64,000 nucleotides of DNA, taken from NCBI GenBank assembly GCA_965220285.1, contig OZ244818.1:5270001-5334000 (forward strand), given 5' to 3'. Below, piece after piece: positions 17,091-25,600 of this stretch. A program made the translations under genes and the position numbers. The first letter of the stretch is position 1. Every line of letters starts with the position of its first letter. The notes under the pieces were generated by a model, which had not been told where the DNA came from, made no database searches, and worked only from the letters and a program-made list of their open reading frames with translations. The stretch is from Bin5 sp009843665. GTDB taxonomy: Bacteria; Chloroflexota; Anaerolineae; Caldilineales; Caldilineaceae.

Positions 17091-18635
17091 ATGACAGATT
17101 CCCCAATTCAATTAGAGCTTGGTTATCAAGTAATTCAGTCATATAAACGGCTTTCTTACACTCCCTGGCACGCTATTGCGGAGTTGGTTGACAACTCGAC
17201 ACAATCCTATTTCGATAATCAAGAGGAACTGGATGAGGCGTTGACTGAGTCCCCTAACAAGCTATTCGTCGGGATTGTTTATGAACCAGCTGATGGCGGG
17301 TTGCTGCGTGTCTCAGACAGCGCCATGGGAATGTCATACGATGAGCTGGTTAATGCTTTAAGGGTGGGCTTTCCTCCAAAGAACACATCGGGTCGCTCCA
17401 AGTACGGAATGGGAATGAAAACTGCGTCCTGCTGGATTGGCAACAAGTGGACAGTCCGCACAAAGAAACTTGGCGAGACTGTGGAACATAATATATCCGT
17501 GGATGTAAACAAAATCGCAAGTGGAGAAAATGATCTGAGTCATCGCGGCGTACAAGGAAAGAGTAGGAGCGAACATTACACGATAATAGAGATAAAGGAA
17601 CACAATCAAGTCTTCCGTGGACGCACTTTAGGAAAGATCAAGGATTACCTTCGATCAATTTACCGTCAGGACTTGCGCAGGAATTCGGTGACAATTGAAT
17701 GGCAGGGAAACGCGCTGGAGTGGTGCGACAAAGATTTTCTATTCCTTGAAGCGCCAGATGGAAGCATCTATAAGAAAGATTTCAAGTTCACTGTAAATGA
17801 CAAGAAAGTAAATGGATGGGTGGGAGTATTGAGTAAAGGTAGTAGAGCAAAGGCAGGATTCTCCATCTTGAATGCGGATAGAGTCGTACGCGGTTGGCCA
17901 GAGAGCTGGAGACCAGAAAGGATTTACGGATTTCAGGGCCGGAATGACCTCATAAACCAAAGGTTAGTAGGTGAGATTTATCTAGATGGGTTTGAAGTCA
18001 GCCACACCAAAGATGACATCCTGTGGCATGGAGACGAACAAGAGGAAGTTGAGAAACTGCTTGAACAAGAGTGCGCCGATTTTGTGGCAGTAGCTCGTGA
18101 ATTCCGTAAGAAAGATGATGATGGAGGAGGTCCGTCAGACTTAGAAGTGCAAACGGCAATTGACGATTTGCAGAAAGAGCTTAGTTCTCCCGAATTTGGG
18201 GATTTGTTCGAGCTAGAGGAAGTGCCTCCTCCGGAAGCAGTGAGTCAAGCATTACAACCCCTCAAACAAAATGTCAGCAAGAGTAAACCTGATTTTCATG
18301 CAGAATTGAAAGCCGTATCGTTTGAGATTCTCGGCTATCTAATGAACGACTCGTCGCCAAACGACCCGTATGTCGTTGTGGAAGCAACTGAGGAGTCGCG
18401 ATTAATGATAATCGTCAACGCTCAACACCCGCATTGGAAACAACTGGAAGGCAGCGAAGGGGTATTGAATTACTTGCGCCATTGCACTTACGATGGAGTT
18501 GCTGAGTGGCAAGCGCGGCGCAAATCGACCATTTTGGACCCTAATACTATCAAGATATTGAAGGATAGAATGCTTAGACTCCCGCTTGAGATAGGGTGGA
18601 CCGCGGGGTTCGCTGACGGTGAACTGGATGGGTAA
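17091..18635 (+). CDS. GHKL ATPase, MORC-like, of restriction operon
   Basis: A 514-residue protein with a full GHKL ATP-binding domain: N-box IAELVDNST (29-37, Asn35 for Mg-ATP), G1 box DSAMGM (77-82) and G2 box GRSKYGMGMKTAS (101-113). The lid and following transducer-like domain (DFKFTVNDKKVNGWVGVL) match MORC/MutL-type proteins rather than kinases. GHKL ATPases close into dimers on ATP binding, so this may act as a DNA clamp. Bacterial MORC relatives coupled to methylases and helicases were described by Iyer, Abhiman and Aravind (2008) as restriction-modification variants. The C-terminal 180 residues are acidic, then globular and unknown. Confidence 0.8.
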   Translation: MTDSPIQLELGYQVIQSYKRLSYTPWHAIAELVDNSTQSYFDNQEELDEALTESPNKLFVGIVYEPADGGLLRVSDSAMGMSYDELVNALRVGFPPKNTSGRSKYGMGMKTASCWIGNKWTVRTKKLGETVEHNISVDVNKIASGENDLSHRGVQGKSRSEHYTIIEIKEHNQVFRGRTLGKIKDYLRSIYRQDLRRNSVTIEWQGNALEWCDKDFLFLEAPDGSIYKKDFKFTVNDKKVNGWVGVLSKGSRAKAGFSILNADRVVRGWPESWRPERIYGFQGRNDLINQRLVGEIYLDGFEVSHTKDDILWHGDEQEEVEKLLEQECADFVAVAREFRKKDDDGGGPSDLEVQTAIDDLQKELSSPEFGDLFELEEVPPPEAVSQALQPLKQNVSKSKPDFHAELKAVSFEILGYLMNDSSPNDPYVVVEATEESRLMIIVNAQHPHWKQLEGSEGVLNYLRHCTYDGVAEWQARRKSTILDPNTIKILKDRMLRLPLEIGWTAGFADGELDG

Positions 18636-18717
18636 TCGAGGGGCGCCCCCTGCTGAATCGCAAGTATCTCCAAGCGATTCTAAGTGCTCTACAGGCTTTC
18701 TGTGTATGGAGAGTTAG

Positions 18718-18746
18718 TTGGCCCCTTGAGAGGCCGATGCTACAAT
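18718..18746 (+). promoter_or_regulatory. candidate promoter for the 83-residue gene at 18822
   Basis: TTGGCC (18718-18723), a 17-base spacer, then TACAAT (18741-18746), about 75 bases before the start. Good -10, moderate -35. Confidence 0.4.
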
Positions 18747-18821
18747 AGGGGTCTACGAGGCATATAAAAGCCGGTCGCTGCGGAAACAGCACCGGCGGTG
18801 AGCCAAGAAAGAGAGGATTTC

Positions 18822-19073
18822 ATGGCTAAGCTGCATTTTAGCATACCCCTATCTGACAATCGAATCGTAAGATTCCGCCGTGATCATTACGAGCAATTGG
18901 TGGCCGAGCGCGACGCCCTCAGGCGCGAACTGGACGCACTGAGAACGGAAAACTCTGTGCTGCGCCGCCGGATCGCCGTCGATGATGAGCAGTTGGCACT
19001 TGCCGATATGATGCTGTCATATCAGAATCCAAAGGTTTCTCTGTTGGGTCCGTGGCCGGAAATAGCCGCGTGA
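18822..19073 (+). CDS. small coiled-coil protein of unknown function
   Basis: An 83-residue protein starting at ATG 18822 after AGAGAGG. A beta-like N-terminus (KLHFSIPLSDNRIVRFRRD) is followed by a coiled coil of about 35 residues (EQLVAERDALRRELDALR and on) with leucines in heptad places. I do not recognise the family. It runs on the plus strand opposite the phage late genes, between the cargo operon and HNH, so it may be a late moron or regulator. Confidence 0.5.
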   Translation: MAKLHFSIPLSDNRIVRFRRDHYEQLVAERDALRRELDALRTENSVLRRRIAVDDEQLALADMMLSYQNPKVSLLGPWPEIAA

Positions 19074-19173
19074 AATGTGCGTCGGCGCAAATGCCGAAGA
19101 ATTTGAAACTGGTTTGCGTGCGCGCGACGCCCCCGTCGGTTCCCCGGTGCCACCTACCAGCTTTTTGATGGGG

Positions 19174-19581
19174 TTATCCCTCGCGCTGCCTCTCGCTGGC
19201 TGTCTTGACAGCGTGGCACTGCCGGCACAGCGGTTGAAGGTTTTCTCGGTCGTGGGTGCCGGCTGGCAGGGGCACGATGTGGTCGACGAGGACTGCTGCG
19301 GTGAGGCGGCCGGCTGCGGCACAGTGGCGGCACAGCGGCTCCGCGGCGAGGACCGCGTTCCTTATGCGGCGCCAGCGCCTGTCGTAGCCGCGGCGGCTGG
19401 CGGGCGGGCGGTGGTCCACCTGGCGGGGGCGGCGCTGCGCGCCGCAGACCGAGCAGACGCCGGCGCGCACTACACCTGCACAGTGCTTGTCTCTGCAGGC
19501 GCGGTTCACGAGGCTTGGCTTGCCGGCGAGACGGTGGAGTTGGATGCGACGCACGGCTGCAGGCAGGCACAGCGCGTGCAC
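19174..19581 (-). CDS. HNH endonuclease
   Basis: A 135-residue protein with the HNH core LVDHIVPLPAGTHDRENLQP followed by LCRQCHAVKT, plus two further Cys pairs (VCSVCG and LCRHC) that should bind zinc. Small HNH proteins in phages often work with the terminase in DNA packaging or act as homing nucleases. The first 30 residues look poorly conserved, so the true start may lie inside. It is the last leftward gene of the late operon. A fragment of a closely related gene survives at 51578-51665 next to the third att repeat. Confidence 0.8.
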   Translation of the reverse strand: MHALCLPAAVRRIQLHRLAGKPSLVNRACRDKHCAGVVRAGVCSVCGAQRRPRQVDHRPPASRRGYDRRWRRIRNAVLAAEPLCRHCAAAGRLTAAVLVDHIVPLPAGTHDRENLQPLCRQCHAVKTASERQREG

Positions 19582-19660
19582 ACGCCGTTCTGGAGTTCAC
19601 AATGATAGCGACTGTGCATTAGCTGTACGTGCATACGCCTACCCCCTCCCCCCCTTTTTT

Positions 19661-21784
19661 CTACGAGGAAACTGTTACCCGGGCGCTGACGCGGCTGGCC
19701 TCAGCGGGCGTAGGCGTGATTCGGATTTGAAGTCTGTGCGATCCTGCAGACAGGACGTCAGGCGACAGGTCGATAGCCCCATCGAATGTGACATCGCGCC
19801 AGGGCCCCTTATCGACAGCGTACTCGTACGCGCCCGCCCCTGCCCTCTCAATCTCCAGCACCGCCCCCACATCGTCGCCGGGCCCCGCCACGAATGAAAG
19901 CGCAACCCCCTCCCCGCCCCCATTTTCCGTGAATGCGGTGGCCACCTCTCCCACGTAGACTGCAGGCGCAGGCACGGCGCCGAGATCGGCCGCCTCGACC
20001 AGGTCCTTGAGCTGGCGGGCCAGGAGGCTGACGTCGTCGACGAGGCGGACCGACTGCTGCGAGGTGAGCGTCATGCTCTGGCGCAGGCCGTCCGACTGGT
20101 CGTAGGTGGTGGCCACCGACGCAACGCGGAATGAGTCGTCGACGGCCGCCTGTCTGACACGGAACTCAAGCAGGTGGAACGGCCGGATCATCTGCTGCGG
20201 CGCCTGGACTGCTATCTGGATGGTCTGCTGCGGCTCGGCGTACTGGCGCAGCCGGTTGACGGCGAGCCGCAGGAGCAGGTTGGCCGTGCGGGTGGTGGCG
20301 ATGGCATTCCCGTCGTCCGGTACGAGCGAGCGGAAGACGTGCTCCTGGTGCAGATCTCCGTAGCGGTCGCGGGCGGCCGTGTGGGTGACTGTGCCGGCGG
20401 CGGCATCCAGGACGAAGCCGTCAGGCGGTGTGTCGGTAACGCTGCCGAGGCGGTTCGTGCGGTCGGAGGCGAAGGGGTGCAGGACGGTTGCGATCTCCTT
20501 GGCCTGGCTGCGGCGCTTGAAACTGACGACGCGGGCGCCGAGGCCGCCGTCTGCGGAGGCGACGACGTCGAGCGGCGTGTAGTAGGTGCGCATGCGAATG
20601 ACGCGCCCGAAGTCGAACTGGAGCGTGGTGCCAAAGAACTCTGCGCACTTGCGGATGGCATCGAGGAGCGACTTGCCTGCAATGCGTGCGGACAGGCGGT
20701 TGTGGGCAATCTCCGGGTCATGCAGGAGCGACCAGCCTGCCGGCAGGAGCGCGGCCAGCGCACCGACCACACTCTCATGCGAAGTGTCGGCAAAAGTAAG
20801 ATCCACTGCCGGCTGCTTGAGGAGCTCGCTTTCGAAGCCCACTCCGGACACGGCGAGCGCGGTCTCCGTCTCGGTCGGGGTCTCCTCGAAGTCGTCGACC
20901 AGCCCGGCGCCGACGAGCGTGACGCGGCCGCCGACGACTGAGTAGGCATAGACCTCCGACAGCCCGTCGACGCGGGCGGCCGGCCCCTTCTGGACGGCCG
21001 TGAACGAGAACCGGCTCCCCTGCTCCCAGATCTCCTCCTGCTGCCAGGCCGATATATCGCGCAAGGGACCATAGCGGACGCCGTCGGTGACGATGTCTAT
21101 CCAGAGGGTATTTGTAGTGCCGCCGACCGGCGCCGGCGGGGCGGGGAACAGCGCCGGCAGGTTGGAAGGCGTTGGCGTCGCCGGCTGCGCCAGTGCGTCG
21201 TCATAGAGGTAGCTGCCGGCATCGATGCCGGCAGCGTCGGGATCGAATATCACGGTGCGGACTGCAGTTGCGGTGGAGACGACGGACCAGACGCCGGCGC
21301 CGATCCGCAGGCTGTCCGGCTGCAGCCAGGCGAAGTTGTCGTCTGCGTCGACCAGGTCGGCCAGGGCGATGCGGTAGACGGCGTTCCAGGGCTGCACCTG
21401 GATGGCGAGCACGCCCCGGGCGAGCGTACTTGCGGTGAACGGCGACGAGGCGGCCGCCTGCATCGTATCGGACGCGGCCGACATCTGCATTCGCATCATG
21501 CCGTCGTCGGCGCCGGCTGAGGACTCGGCGCGGATGGCGAGCTCGCTGACATAGCGGATGGCCGTGCCCGCGACCAGGGCGGCGCCGTCTACGGGGTCGA
21601 CGGCCTCGGAGCCCAGCTGCGCGGTTGTGCGGGCGGGGTATCTGCCGCCGAGGTCATAGCCGAGGATGAGATAGAGTTCGTCCGGACGCGGCTGGTTGTA
21701 GAAAATCGGAGTTGTGCGGCTGACAAACCAGATGCCGTCGACGTCGATGGACGCGGCGTCGTCGAAGAGCGACCGGACCGTCAT
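19661..21784 (-). CDS. tail tip/hub protein
   Basis: A 707-residue protein whose start overlaps the stop of the previous tail gene (TGATG). The middle part (about 350-480), with SLLDAIRKCAEFFGTTLQF and a following strand-rich region, resembles the ring or hub domain of siphovirus tail-associated proteins (Gp27/Gp37-like), and the C-terminal 120 residues look like a small Ig- or FN3-like beta domain (LEIERAGAGAYEYAVDKGPW). Its place after the tape measure and distal-tail-like genes fits a baseplate protein that binds the host surface. Exact family not assigned. Confidence 0.6.
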   Translation of the reverse strand: MTVRSLFDDAASIDVDGIWFVSRTTPIFYNQPRPDELYLILGYDLGGRYPARTTAQLGSEAVDPVDGAALVAGTAIRYVSELAIRAESSAGADDGMMRMQMSAASDTMQAAASSPFTASTLARGVLAIQVQPWNAVYRIALADLVDADDNFAWLQPDSLRIGAGVWSVVSTATAVRTVIFDPDAAGIDAGSYLYDDALAQPATPTPSNLPALFPAPPAPVGGTTNTLWIDIVTDGVRYGPLRDISAWQQEEIWEQGSRFSFTAVQKGPAARVDGLSEVYAYSVVGGRVTLVGAGLVDDFEETPTETETALAVSGVGFESELLKQPAVDLTFADTSHESVVGALAALLPAGWSLLHDPEIAHNRLSARIAGKSLLDAIRKCAEFFGTTLQFDFGRVIRMRTYYTPLDVVASADGGLGARVVSFKRRSQAKEIATVLHPFASDRTNRLGSVTDTPPDGFVLDAAAGTVTHTAARDRYGDLHQEHVFRSLVPDDGNAIATTRTANLLLRLAVNRLRQYAEPQQTIQIAVQAPQQMIRPFHLLEFRVRQAAVDDSFRVASVATTYDQSDGLRQSMTLTSQQSVRLVDDVSLLARQLKDLVEAADLGAVPAPAVYVGEVATAFTENGGGEGVALSFVAGPGDDVGAVLEIERAGAGAYEYAVDKGPWRDVTFDGAIDLSPDVLSAGSHRLQIRITPTPAEASRVSARVTVSS

Positions 21785-22683
21785 CAGGGATACTCCTCGT
21801 AGAAATCGACCTGCAGGTCGACGGCCCCGCCGCCCGGGTTGGCGGCGTCGGTCTCCTCGGAGGCCTCGATGCGGAAGAGGCCGGGCGCCAGCCAGATGAG
21901 CGGCTGCACACTGTGACCGTCGCCGACTGCAAAGCGCGTGTACGGATTGGAAACGCCGGCGGGGCCGCTGATGCCGAACTCGGGCCCGGCCGCGATCTGC
22001 CAGGCGCCGGCGGTGGGGTCGGACTCTTCGAAGGCGAGACGCCAGTGCCAGATGCGGCCGCCGCCGGCGCCGAAGAGGCTGAAGCTGGCGCCCCGTCGCG
22101 AAAACGTGAGCGTGACGACGGCCTGGCGCGCGGGCAGGAGTCCACTGTTGACGCCTTCGAGTGAGATCTGCGCCGCCGACATATCGAGCGCTCCGGAGAC
22201 GCTTTTGCGCCCGGCAGAGTACCAGGCGGACTGTGCCGTCTCGAAACGGGGACTGACGGTGGCGATGCGGGTGCCGTCGCGTGTGCGCGTCTGGAAGTCG
22301 ACGGCGAGCAGTCGCGCGGCCAGGTAGTGGAGCGCGCCGTCGGCGAAGCGCTTGCGCTCAAGACGCCGCGTTTCGCCGATGAGGCGCGTCAGGCGCTCGA
22401 CCTGGATGTCGGCCGACCGGTCGAAGGTGAGGGGACTGTCGCTTTCGTCCGTCAGGATGGCGCCGTTCTCGTCGACGAGAACCGAATCGGGGTCGCCGAT
22501 GTAGGTGCCTGTGAACTCGACCATGCGCACGGCCGGCGGCGTGTTTTCGCCGCCGCGGGCGTCGAAGGGGCCGGCGAAGCCGGTCTGCACGGCCGGCAGC
22601 GCCGGCGCCGGGCCCAGCTGCCGCTGCGGGTCGTAACGGGGCAGGAGCTCGTCGCCGAATCTGGTGAACCTGTAGACGCTCAT
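21784..22683 (-). CDS. distal tail-like protein
   Basis: A 299-residue strand-rich protein directly after the tape measure gene and overlapping the tail hub gene by one base. Position and size fit a distal tail (Dit-like) protein linking the tail tube to the tip. I see no diagnostic motif; a central segment (VDFQTRTRDGTRIATVSPRF) and the glycine-rich GAGGGRIWHWRLAF suggest a beta-sandwich. Call rests mainly on gene order. Confidence 0.5.
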   Translation of the reverse strand: MSVYRFTRFGDELLPRYDPQRQLGPAPALPAVQTGFAGPFDARGGENTPPAVRMVEFTGTYIGDPDSVLVDENGAILTDESDSPLTFDRSADIQVERLTRLIGETRRLERKRFADGALHYLAARLLAVDFQTRTRDGTRIATVSPRFETAQSAWYSAGRKSVSGALDMSAAQISLEGVNSGLLPARQAVVTLTFSRRGASFSLFGAGGGRIWHWRLAFEESDPTAGAWQIAAGPEFGISGPAGVSNPYTRFAVGDGHSVQPLIWLAPGLFRIEASEETDAANPGGGAVDLQVDFYEEYP

Positions 22684-22686
22684 AGT

Positions 22687-25600
22687 TTACCCGGGTAAAC
22701 CCAGCCTCTGAAGTGCGTCGAGCAGTCCCGTCCCGGACGCGCGTGAAATCGTCGCCGGCGAATCGGGCGAACCGTTGAAACTCTGATAGACGGTCAGCTG
22801 GACCGGACCGACGCCGGCCGCGGCCGTTTGGACGCCGGCCTGACCGTCGAGCGCGCCGCGCAGCGCCGCCTCGAGCGTTTCGGCGATGCCGCGGGCCTCC
22901 TCCTCGATGCCGACCGCAATGCCGGCGCCGAACGGCCGGCCGATCTCCTCGGCCGCCCGCATGGACGGTGACTGGATGCCAAGAAAACTCTTCGCGTGGT
23001 CCAGAGCGCTTTTGGCCGCGGCTGCGGCCGCCCGGCCGAGACCCGCAGCTGCTCCGAGTACGCCGTTCTTGATGCCGTTGATGATATTGATGCCGATGGA
23101 CTTCCAGTCGATCTCGCTGAATTTGTTCTTGAAGCGCAGGTACAGCCTTGTCGCCGAATTGACGATCGTGCTCCAGGCGGCGATGGCCGCAGCCGTAATC
23201 GCGTCCATCAGCGCCGTGCCGACGGCCGCCCAGTCTATCTCGTCGAATTTGTCGCTCAGGTTCTGGTACAGCGTCGTCGAGTATGCAACCAGCGCCGCCC
23301 ATACCGCCTCGGCCGCGGTGCGAACCAGCTGCATCAGGTTGGCGCCGATCGACGGCCAGTCGAGCACGGCGAAGGCCAGGCCGATTAGGTTGAAAAGCTG
23401 CGGCACGAAGGCGACAAGCGCATTCCAGACAACCTCGGCCGCATCGCGGATGAGCTGCATCAGATTGGTGCCTATAACGCCCCAGTCGAGCTCAGCCCAT
23501 GCGTCTTTGAGAAACTGCCATATAGCCGACGCCGAGTCCAGGAACAGCTGCCAGACAAACCCTGCAGCCACGACAATCGCCATCATCAGATCAGCGCCGA
23601 TGGCCCCCCAATCGAGCGCGGCCATCTCCTCCGCGAGGATGTCATAGAGTCCGGGAATGAGCGTGATGAGGAAGTCGTACAGATACTGAAAGGCCTCCTT
23701 GAGGAGGTTGAAGATCGCCGCGACCAGTTTGGATAACGGAGACTGTGCATCGGCGGCGCCCACAGCCGAATCCACGAAGTTGACAATGCTCTCCGCCGCG
23801 GCTGCCCCATCCGCTCCTGCGATGAATCCCGACAGTATGTCTATGCCGCCTGCCAGGGCCAGGACCGCCTTGTTGACGCCGTCCACTATCGCGCCGCCTA
23901 TGTCAGCGCCGATAGAGGCCCACTCCATCTCCTGAAACTTTGTCTTGAGGTCGCTGAACCACTTCCCTATACCCCCTTCCGAACCCTCGCCGGTATTGAG
24001 AAGAGCCTCCCACGCGGTCGAGGCCGCGTCTTTGATGGCGTCCATGAAGGCTGTGCCGATGGCAGCCCAGTCGAGCGCATTCCAGGCGTCCTTGAGCAGC
24101 TGCCAGGCTCCGGATGCGCCGGCGACTATGAGGTTCCAGGCGATGCCGGCCGCGAATGCGATCGCGTCCATGAGCGCAGTGCCGATAGCGCCCCAGTCGA
24201 GTGCGGCCCACGCGTCCTTGAGCAGCTGCCAAGCGGCCTCGGCACCGGCGACTATGAGGTTCCAGGCGATGCCGGCGGCGAAGGCGATGGCGTCCATGAG
24301 CGCAGTGCCGATGGCACCCCAGTCGAGCGCATCCCAGGCGTCCTTGAGCAGCTGCCAGGCTGCCTCGGCGCCGGCGACGACCAGATTCCAGGCGATGCCG
24401 GCGGCGAAAGCGATGGCATCCATGAGCGCAGTGCCGATGGCGCCCCAGTCGAGTGCATCCCAGGCGTCCTTGAGCAGCTGCCAGGCTGCCTCGGCGCCGG
24501 CGACGACCAGATTCCAGGCGATGCCGGCGGCGAAAGCGATGGCGTCCATGAGCGCAGTGCCGATGGCGCCCCAGTCGAGTGCGGCCCACGCGTCCTTGAG
24601 CAGCTGCCAAGCGGCCTCGGCGCCGGCGACTATGAGGTTCCAGGCGATGCCGGCGGCGAAAGCGATGGCGTCCATGAGCGCAGTGCCGATGGCGCCCCAG
24701 TCAAGCGCGGCCCAGGCGTCCTTGAGCAGCTGCCAAGCTGCCTCGGCGCCAGCGACGACCAGGTTCCAGGCAATGCCGGCGGCGAAGGCGATGGCGTCCA
24801 TGAGCGCAGTGCCGATGGCGCCCCAGTCAAGCGCATCCCAGGCGTCCTTGAGGAGCTGCCAGGCGGCCTCGGCGCCGGCGACGACCAGGTTCCAGGCGAT
24901 GCCGGCGGCGAATGCAATCGCGTCCATGAAGGCAGTGCCGATGGCGCCCCAGTCGAGCGCATTCCAGGCGTCCTTGAGGAGCTGCCAGGCGGCCTCGGCG
25001 CCGGCGACGACAAGATTCCATGCGATGCCGGCGGCCAGCGCGATAGCATCCATGAAGGCGGTGCCGATGGCGCCCCAGTCGAGCGCATTCCAGGCGTCAC
25101 TGAGTAGCTGCCAGGCCCCTGAGACGGCGTCGACAAATAGGTTCCATACCATGCCCGCGGCCAGCACAACGGCCAGCATCAGCCCTGTGCCGATTGCGCC
25201 CCAGTCGACCTGGCTGAATGAGCTCTTTATCGCGCTTACGATGCTGCGCATCATCCTCCATATCGACCGCACCCTGCTCGCCAGGTTCTGCCGGACCGTA
25301 TCCCATGCGCTTTTCCAGTCTCCCTTCAGGAAACTGGTGACGACCGACAGCACGTCCTTGACGTCGTTGAGCACAAAGCGGACTACAGCCATGGCCACCG
25401 ACCACGACACGGCCAGCGCCGCCAGCACGGCGGGGCCGTACTGCTCCCACAGCACCTTGATCTCGTCGATGAGCGCGCGTATCGCTCCGGCGACGGGGGC
25501 CACTTCCATGCTGATGGCTTCCAGCACGCCCTTCGTCTCTTCAGCGCCGGACTTGAAGTCGCCCTTCAAAAAGTCAGCGATCGTCTGAGCTGCGCTCTTC

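Noticed and set aside
19075..19605. A 176-residue plus-strand open frame
   Set aside because: It is the antisense of the HNH gene, whose zinc and HNH motifs are clear on the minus strand.
24076..25083. CRISPR or satellite array
   Set aside because: The 126-bp units are in-frame codons of one protein without unique spacers.
23945..25588. A 547-residue open frame on the plus strand
   Set aside because: It lies opposite the tape measure repeats and only mirrors their periodicity; the minus-strand product has proper tape measure features and fits the gene order.
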